Positions 1 to 6,289 of a stretch of DNA of 8,965 nucleotides are shown in pieces. The position numbers and the translations under genes were made by a program. Every line of letters begins with the position of its first letter. Position 1 is the first letter of the stretch. Source of the stretch: Bacteroidota bacterium (GTDB lineage: Bacteria; Bacteroidota; Bacteroidia; Bacteroidales; FEN-979); assembly GCA_026391755.1 (NCBI GenBank), contig JAPLDN010000200.1:1-8965 (forward strand), written 5' to 3'. The notes below the pieces were generated by a model. It had not been told where the DNA came from. It saw nothing but the letters and a program-made list of their open reading frames with translations, and ran no database searches.

Positions 1-2
1 AA

Positions 3-569
3 GTCCCGGTAACAAATATTTACCGTGACAGCATCCTGAAAGCCCAGGATCTGCCATGTAAAAACGTTGCTTACTCTGCCTGCTTCCGCCGTGAAGCCGG
101 CTCCTGGGGAAAGGATGTAAGAGGACTGAACAGGCTTCACCAGTTCGACAAAGTAGAAATTGTTCAGGTAACCCTTCCCGAAAAATCTTACCAGGCCCTT
201 GAAGAAATGCGGGAATATGTCGCCGGCCTGCTCAGGAAACTTGAACTGCCTTTCCGTATTGTGAAACTTTGCGGGGGCGACATGAGCTTTACCTCGGCAT
301 TGACCTATGATTTTGAGGTTTGGTCGGTAGGCCAGAAACGATGGCTTGAAGTTAGTTCAGTCTCAAATTTCGAGGCCTTCCAGTCAAACCGCCTGAAACT
401 GAGGTATAAAGATGAAAACGGCAAAATCCATCTTGCACATACCCTCAACGGGAGCGCTCTCGCCCTCCCCAGGATAGTTGCGGCATTGCTCGAAATCAAC
501 CAGACACCCGAAGGGATCAGGGTACCGGACGTACTTAATCCCTATTGCGGATTCTCGATGATTAATTAA
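3..569 (+). CDS. serS: Seryl-tRNA synthetase, C-terminal part (5' end outside window)
   Basis: This class II aminoacyl-tRNA synthetase activates serine with ATP and charges tRNA-Ser (and tRNA-Sec) in the cytoplasm. The frame is open from base 3, and 188 residues are visible of a usual ~420, so the N-terminal coiled-coil tRNA-binding arm and motif 1 lie upstream. Motif 2 is clear at visible residues 28-52 (FRREAGS, then RGLNRLHQFDKVE). The serine-pocket stretch TYDFEVW is at 101-107, and EVSSVSNFEAFQSNR at 116-130 is the usual SSxSNxxxFQxRR region. Motif 3 is at 147-166 (HTLNGSALALPRIVAALLE is the core). The C-terminus RVPDVLNPYCGF matches the conserved RIPEVLxPY end. It ends in TAA with no obvious terminator before the next gene 65 bases on. 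Family identity is secure; only the partial nature limits the call. Confidence 0.97.
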   Translation, partial: VPVTNIYRDSILKAQDLPCKNVAYSACFRREAGSWGKDVRGLNRLHQFDKVEIVQVTLPEKSYQALEEMREYVAGLLRKLELPFRIVKLCGGDMSFTSALTYDFEVWSVGQKRWLEVSSVSNFEAFQSNRLKLRYKDENGKIHLAHTLNGSALALPRIVAALLEINQTPEGIRVPDVLNPYCGFSMIN

Positions 570-634
570 TACCAGGAGAAGCCCGGGATAGAAATTGTTG
601 TATATTTATGGCAGATTTTAATCCTGCCTGAAGG
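570..634 (+). promoter_or_regulatory. Short leader between serS and the barrel gene, with a small hairpin
   Basis: This gap holds a possible stem GGCAG (610-614) / CTGCC (624-628) that ends seven bases before the ATG at 635. An AT-rich box TATATTTA (601-608) resembles the Bacteroidota -7 element TAnnTTTG without its final G, but no good -33 TTTG lies at the expected distance. There is no U-tract after the hairpin, so it is not a normal terminator. Whether the barrel gene is read from its own promoter or from serS cannot be decided from this sequence. Confidence 0.25.
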
Positions 635-1255
635 ATGAGAAGGTTAACCCTGCTGACTCTTTTCCTGCTGATCTCGGGAATGACTTTTGCCGGTCTTGAA
701 CTGGGTATTAAAGCCGGGTATAATGCAAACAAGATCTCTGCCAACATCGATTCGGTTAGTTCACAGTTCAAATCGGGCATGCAGCTTGGGATTTTCATCC
801 GGGCCGGTAAACGGTTTTTTGTCCAGCCCGAATTTTTCTATACCATCCAGGGAGCGCAGTATATCCTGAACGATCCTACCAACACCCATTCCTGGAACCA
901 GAAAGTCACAATAGGCTCTATCGACGTCCCGGTACTTTTAGGGTTTAAAATTATCAACGGCAAAAAGATCAATTTCAGGATAAACCTTGGCCCCATGGTA
1001 TCGTTTGTCACCAATAAAACAGTAAAAGACATGAATGCCGACTGGCTTGGCCCTGTAACAAAAAGCAGCATTAATTCGGTCAACTGGTATATCCAGGCCG
1101 GGCTTGGAGTCGACCTGTGGCTGTTCACCATCGACGTTCGCTACCAGGGAGGCCTCAACGAGGTTATTTCAAGCGTTCAGAGCAATTCGCAAACCTGGGA
1201 CTTCAACAGTAAAAATAACGTTTTTCAGTTCAGCCTGGGTTTTAAGATCCTGTAA
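635..1255 (+). CDS. PorT-family outer-membrane beta-barrel protein
   Basis: This is a 206-residue protein with a Sec signal peptide: a basic MRR start, a hydrophobic core at about 4-16 and likely cleavage after TFA at residue 19. The mature part is made of alternating amphipathic strands typical of the Bacteroidota 'outer membrane protein beta-barrel' family (PorT-like). Family landmarks are LGIKAGYNANKIS (23-35), VQPEFFYTIQGAQY (63-76, the usual LQPELxYSxxG segment), IDVPVLLGFK (96-105) and INLGPMVSF (116-124). The end, QFSLGFKIL, is a closing strand with a hydrophobic C-terminus. Length suits an 8-stranded barrel. The specific role is unknown: PorT itself serves type IX secretion, but most members of this family are uncharacterised and this is not evidence for PorT proper. 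The ATG at 635 is preceded by AAGG. The gene lies 15 bases upstream of a lipoprotein gene, so the two may be co-transcribed. Confidence 0.85.
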   Translation: MRRLTLLTLFLLISGMTFAGLELGIKAGYNANKISANIDSVSSQFKSGMQLGIFIRAGKRFFVQPEFFYTIQGAQYILNDPTNTHSWNQKVTIGSIDVPVLLGFKIINGKKINFRINLGPMVSFVTNKTVKDMNADWLGPVTKSSINSVNWYIQAGLGVDLWLFTIDVRYQGGLNEVISSVQSNSQTWDFNSKNNVFQFSLGFKIL

Positions 1256-1270
1256 TTTAAATTCAAGTCT

Positions 1271-1693
1271 ATGAATGACAAAATCAATATAAGAAAGCAT
1301 CCAGCCTTGCGGAGCGCATTGTTCGGGATGCTGGTGATTTGTTTATTCCTGCTTTCATGTACCAAACACAATACCGATCCCGTGCCACTCCCGGTTTGGG
1401 AGGACAACAGCTCCGATTCGGCAATTCTCAGGGTCCATGTGCAGACCTCACAGGGCCTTATCCAGTATAACCAGTACGTCAACCTTGCCTTGAGCCGCGA
1501 CAGCCTCAACAACAACCTGCTGGTCAGGAGAACTGTGACGAGTACTTCGGGCACTGCTGTTTTCAGTAAACTATATCCAAGGATAATATATTACAGTTGC
1601 TTTGCCATTACAAACGGACAGACTTTCTTCGGATCAGGCGTGGCGAGACTTATGCCCGGGATAACAAAAGACACCCTGCTAACCGTTCATTAA
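1271..1693 (+). CDS. Small predicted lipoprotein of unknown function
   Basis: This encodes 140 residues. A basic N-region (K4, R8, K9, R14) is followed by a hydrophobic stretch at about 16-28 and a lipobox LLSC, with the lipidated cysteine at residue 30. It is therefore an exported lipoprotein, probably anchored in the outer membrane. After a short linker rich in Asp, Pro and Asn, residues ~50-140 look like a single beta-sandwich. AILRVHVQTSQG and the later TSTSGTAVFSKLYPRIIYY resemble the 'tdxxGxaxFxxLxPGxYxv' pattern of carboxypeptidase-regulatory/prealbumin-like domains, but the match is loose. I do not recognise a named family. The gene sits 15 bases after the barrel gene and 2 bases before the mtnA GTG, so it is probably the middle of a three-gene transcript. 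It could be a partner of the barrel protein; that is inference from spacing only. Confidence 0.75.
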   Translation: MNDKINIRKHPALRSALFGMLVICLFLLSCTKHNTDPVPLPVWEDNSSDSAILRVHVQTSQGLIQYNQYVNLALSRDSLNNNLLVRRTVTSTSGTAVFSKLYPRIIYYSCFAITNGQTFFGSGVARLMPGITKDTLLTVH

Positions 1694-1695
1694 AC

Positions 1696-2742
1696 GTGAA
1701 AGTCGGGGGAAAGCATTACCGCACTGTATGGATGGAAGGCCATACTGTATATTTTATAGAACAGAACCTCCTTCCTTTTGAGTTCCTTATCCGGATGTCG
1801 GCCGGCTATGGCCAGACCTGCCATGCTATAAGGACCATGCAGGTGAGGGGAGCCGGGGCAATTGGCGCCGTTGCAGGGTTTGCCATGGCCCAGGCTTTTA
1901 TTGAAGCGGAAGAGCGCCGCGACCACTCAATCATCGAAAAAGCAAAGTCTGAGATAGAATCGACCCGTCCCACGGCCAGGAATCTCTTTTATGCTGTTGA
2001 AAAAGTTTATACAGCCGGTTGCACATCACCGGCCATGGCCCTGGCCGAAGCCCTCGGGATAGCCGATAAAGATGCTGAAGACTGCCGTAAAATAGGGGAA
2101 TACGGGAACAGCCTGATCAAAGACGGGTTCAGGATTGAGACCCATTGCAATGCCGGATGGCTGGCTTTTGTTGATTACGGTTCTGCCCTTTCGCCGGTTT
2201 ATAAGGCTCATTCGGAAGGTAAACATATTTTTGTGTATGCGGATGAGACCCGTCCGCGGAGCCAGGGCGCCAGGCTCACCGCCTGGGAACTCCATGAAGA
2301 AGGCGTTCCCCATACCATCATTCCCGACAACGCAGGGGCCTGGCTGATGTCGCAGGGAAAGGTCGATATCATGATCACCGGCGCCGACAGGATCGCCGCC
2401 AACGGAGATACGGCCAATAAAATAGGCACCTTTGAGAAAGCCCTGGCAGCAAAAGCTTTGGGAATACCCTTTTATATTGCGGCCCCATTGTCAACTTTTG
2501 ACCTGGATTGCAATACAGGGAAAGACATCCCCATCGAAGAACGCGGTCCTGATGAAGTTCTTTACGCAGAAGGCCCTGATGAGAAAGGTGTCATGAGAAA
2601 GATCCGCCTGGCCTCTCCGGGTTCAGGGGCATTAAACCCCGCTTTTGATGTTACACCGGCGGGACTGATAAGCGGGATCATTACGGAGAAGGGGGTCATA
2701 GGCGCGACCAGTGATGGCGTGATGGGCGTGATGAAGGGATAG
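1696..2742 (+). CDS. mtnA: S-methyl-5-thioribose-1-phosphate isomerase
   Basis: This enzyme isomerises 5-methylthioribose-1-phosphate to 5-methylthioribulose-1-phosphate in the cytosol, a step of methionine salvage from methylthioadenosine. With the GTG start at 1696 the protein is 348 residues, normal for the family. It then begins VKVGGKHYRTVW, which matches the typical MtnA N-terminus; the longer open frame back to 1597 overlaps the lipoprotein gene and encodes unrelated sequence. Key residues are the loop RGAGAIG (51-57), SRPTAxNL-type STRPTARNL (89-97), the catalytic Cys151 in THCNAG, Gln190 in TRPRSQGARLTAWEL, catalytic Asp231 in TGADRIAANGDTANKIGTF, and Asn241/Lys242. Cys151 and Asp231 are spaced exactly like Cys160/Asp240 of the Bacillus enzyme. 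THCNAG together with GADR separates MtnA from eIF2B subunits and ribose-1,5-bisphosphate isomerases. One oddity is that the usual RGAPAIG loop has Gly at 54 instead of Pro. The gene lies 2 bases after the lipoprotein stop, suggesting translational coupling. No other salvage gene is in view. Confidence 0.95.
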   Translation: MKVGGKHYRTVWMEGHTVYFIEQNLLPFEFLIRMSAGYGQTCHAIRTMQVRGAGAIGAVAGFAMAQAFIEAEERRDHSIIEKAKSEIESTRPTARNLFYAVEKVYTAGCTSPAMALAEALGIADKDAEDCRKIGEYGNSLIKDGFRIETHCNAGWLAFVDYGSALSPVYKAHSEGKHIFVYADETRPRSQGARLTAWELHEEGVPHTIIPDNAGAWLMSQGKVDIMITGADRIAANGDTANKIGTFEKALAAKALGIPFYIAAPLSTFDLDCNTGKDIPIEERGPDEVLYAEGPDEKGVMRKIRLASPGSGALNPAFDVTPAGLISGIITEKGVIGATSDGVMGVMKG

Positions 2743-2745
2743 CGG

Positions 2746-2821
2746 GATGAGCAGCTTTGCTGCGATATCTGGATAACTGGATAAGCAGCTTCGCTGCGAT
2801 AGCTGGATAGCTGGATAACTG
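2746..2821. repeat. 34-bp tandem repeat (2.2 copies) with internal hairpins
   Basis: Two consecutive 34-bp units, 2746-2779 and 2780-2813, differ at only four positions, and the first eight bases of a third unit follow at 2814-2821. Each unit contains a perfect small stem-loop: GCAGC-TTT-GCTGC at 2751-2763 and GCAGC-TTC-GCTGC at 2785-2797. The right half of each unit is itself a shorter iteration of CTGGATAnCT. The array starts four bases after the mtnA stop and ends 27 bases before the next ATG, so it fills most of this intergenic gap. No U-tract follows the hairpins, so they are not standard terminators. It encodes no plausible protein. Confidence 0.85.
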
Positions 2822-2848
2822 AATGAAGAAACAACTAAAACATAATCT

Positions 2849-5800
2849 ATGAGAAAAAAATCATTAATCAGCAGCCTGATCGCAGTTCTGATCACGCTGG
2901 GCATTATCACTTCTGCCTTTGCACAGGATACAAAACCTGTTACGAAGGCTGAAAAAGCTGCAAAAGAAAAAAGCAAGGATAAGCCCGCCGACAAAGACAA
3001 AGACAAAGTCAAAGACAAGGACAAAGACAAAAAGAAAGAGGATACGGTTTACAACTCGAGCCTGGTGTCGGGCCTGAAATGGAGGGGCATAGGCCCTGCT
3101 TTCACATCGGGCCGTATTGCCGATTTCGCCGTCAACCCTAAAAACCACAGCGAATGGTTTGTAGCCGCGGCTTCAGGGCATGTTTGGAAAACCGTGAATA
3201 ACGGGACTACCTTTGAACCTGTTTTCGACAGTTACGGCGCCTACTCCATGGGATGCATCATCTATGATCCCAACAATACCAATGTTCTTTGGCTGGGTAC
3301 AGGCGAACACAACCACCAGCGTTCCCTGGGTTACGGAAACGGAGTATACAAAAGCTGTGACGGGGGGAAGAGCTGGAAATTCATGGGTTTGAAAGATTCA
3401 AGGCAGATCGGCAAGATCGTCGTTGATCCCCGGAATTCCGACGTGGTTTACGTGGCAGCCGAAGGTTCTGTTTGGGGACCGGGTGGCGATCGCGGAATGT
3501 ATAAAACCACCGATGGCGGGAAGACCTGGAAAAAAATCCTCGAAATAAGCGAGAATACAGGGGTTAACAACATTGTTATGGATCCGAGGAATCCTGATGT
3601 GATGTATGCCTCTTCGGAACAGCGACGCCGTCATGTTTTTACAAAGATCGGGGGGGGGCCCGAAACAGCCCTCTACAAATCGGTCAACGCAGGCGAGACC
3701 TGGGATAAAATGACCAACGGACTGCCCTCGGCCGATATGGGAGGAATGGGGCTTGCCATATCGCCGGTAAATCCCGATATCATTTATGCAATTATTGAAT
3801 CAACTCCCGATGCTTCAGGCTTATACCGCAGCGCCGACCGGGGAGCTTCCTGGCAAAAGATGAGCAACCACTCGGCCCAGGGACAGTATTACAACATCAT
3901 TTTCCCTGACCCTAAGGTCCTTGATAAGATCTATTCGGTTGAAACCGTATCCCAGTTAAGCGAAGACGGCGGCAAGACATGGAAACCCGTGGGGAACAAT
4001 AAACGCCATGTCGACGACCATGCCATGTGGATTGATCCCGATGACAACAAACATTTTTTCATTGGTGGCGACGGCGGGGTTTATGAAACCTTTGATAGCG
4101 GGAAAGAATATGTATTCAAGTCAAACCTCCCGGTGACCCAGTTTTACCGCGTGACGGTCGACAATTCCACACCATTTTATTATGTATATGGCGGCACCCA
4201 GGACAATAACAGTTTTGGCGGGCCTTCGAGAAACATAAGCGGTACGGGTGTGCTTTCCGACGAATGGTTAGTGACCCAGGGGGGTGACGGTTTCTGGTCG
4301 CAAATTGATCCGCAGGACCCAAATATTGTATATTCCGAATCCCAGTATGGTGGGATGGTGCGTTACGACAGGAAAAGCCAGGAAGGTGTTGACATCAGGC
4401 CTGAGCCCCGCAAGGGTGAAGATTCCTATAAATGGAACTGGAACACACCCCTGATGATCAGTCCGCACTCGCATACCCGGCTGTACACCGCTGCCAACAA
4501 GGTATTCCGCAGCGACGACCGGGGCCAGACCTGGCAGGTGATCAGCGATGACCTCACGGCAAAGATCGACAGGAACACCTGGCCGGTCATGGGAAAATAC
4601 TGGCCCATCGATGCCGTCCAGAAAGATATTTCCACCTCTCTGTATGGTACTATTATCTCCATGGATGAATCTCCTGTTAAAGAGAACCTCTTATATATCG
4701 GCACCGATGATGGTTTGATCCAGGTAACAGAGGATGCAGGCAAGAACTGGACGAAGATTGATAAATTTCCAGGGGTGCCCGAAAACACATACGTGAGTGA
4801 CATCATGGCCTCCCGTTTCGACGAGAATGTGGTGTTTGCTTCGTTTGACAATATCCTCAGGGATGATTTCAAGCCATATATCCTCAAGAGCACAAACAAA
4901 GGCAAGAGCTGGGTTTCCATTGCAGGGAACCTGCCCGAGAATGGAACAGTTCACAGCATTCAGCAGGATTTCATCAATCCCGAACTGGTTTTTGCAGGCA
5001 CAGAATTCGGTGTGTTTTTCACCATAGATGAAGGGAAGAACTGGATCCGCCTGAAATCGGGGATCCCCGATATTCAGATCCGCGACATGGCCATCCAGAC
5101 AAGGGAAAGTGACCTGGTCGTTGCTTCTTTCGGAAGGGGTTTCTTTATCCTCGATGATTACAGCCCCCTTAGATCTCTTAAAAAAGAGACCCTCGACAAG
5201 GATGCTTTCATTTTTCAGGTAAAAGATGCCCTGATATACCTCCCTGGTGATTCCAAGTACGGGCAGGGTTCCACGGTTTTTGCCGCAAAGAACCCCGATT
5301 TTGGCGCTACTATTACTTACTACCAGAAAGATGTTCCGAAGACGAAAAAGGACATCCGCCAGGAAAAAGAAAAAGAACTTTTCAAGAAGGGCGAACCCAT
5401 CCCCCAGCCCACCGACTCGACCCTCCATGCCGAGAAGCTGGAGATTGCTCCTTTTCTCATTTTCACTATCACCGATGAAAAAGGCAACCCGGTGCGTATC
5501 ATTCATAAAAGTCCGTCGAAAGGCATAAGCCGTTTAACCTGGGACCTGAGGTACCAGAGTGTAAGGGCGGTGAATGCCGATAAATATGATCCTTTGTCCG
5601 ACAACGGAAGCGGGGTGCTTGCGATGCCCGGGAAATACAAAGTCAGCATGAGCATGACTGCCGGGGGGGAAACCAAAGTTCTTGCCGGCCCTGTTGAGTT
5701 CATCACGAAACCACTTGAAAACACCAGCCTTCCTCCTGCAAACAGGCAGGCCGTTGTTGAGTTCCACCAGAAGGTTGACCAGCTTACCAGGGTCATGCAG

Positions 5801-6223
5801 GGCACCGAGGATTATGCCGAGAACCTGAACAGGCGGGTTGCCAGCATTCTCCAGGCAATCAACAGCACTCCCGTTGTACCAGAAGATCTTCTGAAGAAAG
5901 CCAGGGCCATCCAGGCTCAGCTGGATGAGATCCTGAACCGTAAATTCAACCGCCAGAGCGCAAGGCCCAGTGAAGAAGAAAATCCGCCGGCACCGGTTAC
6001 CCTGAACCAGAGACTTGGCAAACTGAGCTGGATCAGTTTTGGCAGTACGGGAGATCCGACCACTACACAAACCGATGCCTACAATATACTGATGGACGAA
6101 TTTCCCCCGGTCTATAAGCAGGTTAAAGCTTTAGGCGAAGTGGATATACCCCAGCTTGAAAAAGCGATGGAATCCATTGGTGCACCACTTACCCCGGGCA
6201 GGCTGCCTGAATGGAAAAAATAA
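2849..6223 (+). CDS. Large secreted Asp-box (BNR/sortilin-like) beta-propeller protein
   Basis: This encodes 1124 residues. A signal peptide (MRKK, hydrophobic 6-24, likely cleavage after AFA at 25) is followed by a Lys/Asp-rich linker (27-65) and then the propeller region (~72-770). Asp-box motifs (S/T-x-D-x-G-x-T/S-W) are visible at 169-176, 220-227, 278-285, 328-335, 371-378, 555-562, 627-634, 681-688 and 725-732, with degenerate copies at 114-122 and 414-421. Such spacing suggests a sortilin/Vps10-like many-bladed or double propeller. Residues ~866-955 (APFLIFTITDEKGNPVRII, SRLTWDLRY, MPGKYKVSM) look like a FlgD/Ig-type beta-sandwich. A largely helical tail, ~962-1035 and ~1075-1124, closes the protein. 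Databases often label this family 'glycosyl hydrolase', but no catalytic residues can be identified here and I do not call an enzyme. There is no recognisable type IX secretion C-terminal domain and no lipobox, so a periplasmic or otherwise exported location is likely. The gene contains a hexanucleotide repeat and a 9-G tract, both in frame. Its specific role is unknown. Confidence 0.88.
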   Translation: MRKKSLISSLIAVLITLGIITSAFAQDTKPVTKAEKAAKEKSKDKPADKDKDKVKDKDKDKKKEDTVYNSSLVSGLKWRGIGPAFTSGRIADFAVNPKNHSEWFVAAASGHVWKTVNNGTTFEPVFDSYGAYSMGCIIYDPNNTNVLWLGTGEHNHQRSLGYGNGVYKSCDGGKSWKFMGLKDSRQIGKIVVDPRNSDVVYVAAEGSVWGPGGDRGMYKTTDGGKTWKKILEISENTGVNNIVMDPRNPDVMYASSEQRRRHVFTKIGGGPETALYKSVNAGETWDKMTNGLPSADMGGMGLAISPVNPDIIYAIIESTPDASGLYRSADRGASWQKMSNHSAQGQYYNIIFPDPKVLDKIYSVETVSQLSEDGGKTWKPVGNNKRHVDDHAMWIDPDDNKHFFIGGDGGVYETFDSGKEYVFKSNLPVTQFYRVTVDNSTPFYYVYGGTQDNNSFGGPSRNISGTGVLSDEWLVTQGGDGFWSQIDPQDPNIVYSESQYGGMVRYDRKSQEGVDIRPEPRKGEDSYKWNWNTPLMISPHSHTRLYTAANKVFRSDDRGQTWQVISDDLTAKIDRNTWPVMGKYWPIDAVQKDISTSLYGTIISMDESPVKENLLYIGTDDGLIQVTEDAGKNWTKIDKFPGVPENTYVSDIMASRFDENVVFASFDNILRDDFKPYILKSTNKGKSWVSIAGNLPENGTVHSIQQDFINPELVFAGTEFGVFFTIDEGKNWIRLKSGIPDIQIRDMAIQTRESDLVVASFGRGFFILDDYSPLRSLKKETLDKDAFIFQVKDALIYLPGDSKYGQGSTVFAAKNPDFGATITYYQKDVPKTKKDIRQEKEKELFKKGEPIPQPTDSTLHAEKLEIAPFLIFTITDEKGNPVRIIHKSPSKGISRLTWDLRYQSVRAVNADKYDPLSDNGSGVLAMPGKYKVSMSMTAGGETKVLAGPVEFITKPLENTSLPPANRQAVVEFHQKVDQLTRVMQGTEDYAENLNRRVASILQAINSTPVVPEDLLKKARAIQAQLDEILNRKFNRQSARPSEEENPPAPVTLNQRLGKLSWISFGSTGDPTTTQTDAYNILMDEFPPVYKQVKALGEVDIPQLEKAMESIGAPLTPGRLPEWKK
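2990..3031 (+). repeat. In-frame hexanucleotide repeat GACAAA x7 in the propeller gene
   Basis: Seven consecutive 6-bp units with consensus GACAAA encode the Asp-Lys run at residues 48-61 of the large protein. Five units are exact; one is GTCAAA (giving Val54) and one is GACAAG. Because the unit is two codons long, gain or loss of copies changes linker length without changing the frame. The segment lies between the signal peptide and the first propeller blade. Confidence 0.9.
3650..3658 (+). repeat. 9-G homopolymer inside the propeller gene
   Basis: Nine consecutive G bases encode Gly268-Gly270 with three GGG codons. Loss of one G would bring a TGA into frame at 3711-3713, and gain of one G a TAA at 3706-3708, so a one-base slip either way truncates the protein to under 300 residues. 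The frame as given is intact. A shorter 7-G run occurs at 5663-5669 in the same gene. Confidence 0.9.
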
Positions 6224-6247
6224 AGGGCCCGCAAAAGCAAGCCCTTT
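6222..6247 (-). terminator. Hairpin terminator for the minus-strand barrel gene
   Basis: A perfect 7-bp stem AAAGGGC (6222-6228) / GCCCTTT (6241-6247) encloses a 12-base loop. Read on the minus strand, the stem is followed by a T-rich tract, TTTATTTTTT (complement of 6215-6224), which is the right arrangement for intrinsic termination of transcription leaving the barrel gene that stops at 6290. Its T-tract is supplied by the final AAA AAA TAA codons of the plus-strand propeller gene. On the plus strand only TTTGAAAAG follows, so it is weak in that direction. Confidence 0.65.
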
Positions 6248-6250
6248 GAA

Positions 6251-6282
6251 AAGAGGCTGTCCCAAAAGGATGGCCTTTTTTT
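6251..6282 (+). terminator. Intrinsic terminator for the large propeller gene
   Basis: A stem AAGAGGCTGTCC (6251-6262) pairs with GGATGGCCTTTT (6268-6279) through twelve pairs, including three G-U wobbles, around the loop CAAAA. It runs into a stretch of seven T (6276-6282). It lies 28 bases after the propeller stop and 8 bases before the stop of the convergent barrel gene. On the minus strand only TCTTTTC follows the stem, so it should work mainly on the plus strand. Confidence 0.8.
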
Positions 6283-6289
6283 GTTAAGG

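Noticed and set aside
838..1131. 97-codon minus-strand frame inside the first barrel gene
   Set aside because: Antisense shadow; the plus-strand gene has a signal peptide and family motifs.
635..1255. Calling the barrel protein porT (type IX secretion component)
   Set aside because: The family resemblance is to the broad barrel domain only, and no other type IX gene is nearby.
1597..1695. Possible 33-residue N-terminal extension of mtnA
   Set aside because: It overlaps the lipoprotein gene in another frame and has no likeness to MtnA; the family N-terminus begins at the GTG at 1696.
2746..2821. Direct repeats considered as a CRISPR fragment
   Set aside because: Units are directly adjacent with no spacers, and no cas gene is present.
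2632..3030. Minus-strand frame with a Ser-Leu-rich start that looks like a signal or membrane segment
   Set aside because: The SLSLSL run is just the complement of the GACAAA repeat; the frame crosses the intergenic repeat and the mtnA 3' end.
4426..4920. 164-codon minus-strand open frame
   Set aside because: Overlaps the propeller gene and another antisense frame; no supporting features.
4691..5506. Long open frame (271 codons) on the minus strand
   Set aside because: It is wholly antisense to the well-supported propeller gene, has no signal or family motif, and its composition is what the complement of that gene would give.
5534..6070. 178-codon minus-strand open frame
   Set aside because: Antisense shadow of the C-terminal part of the propeller gene; no recognisable domain.
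2849..6223. Naming the large protein a glycosyl hydrolase
   Set aside because: Asp-boxes are structural motifs; no catalytic residues of a sialidase or other hydrolase could be identified, so only the fold is named.
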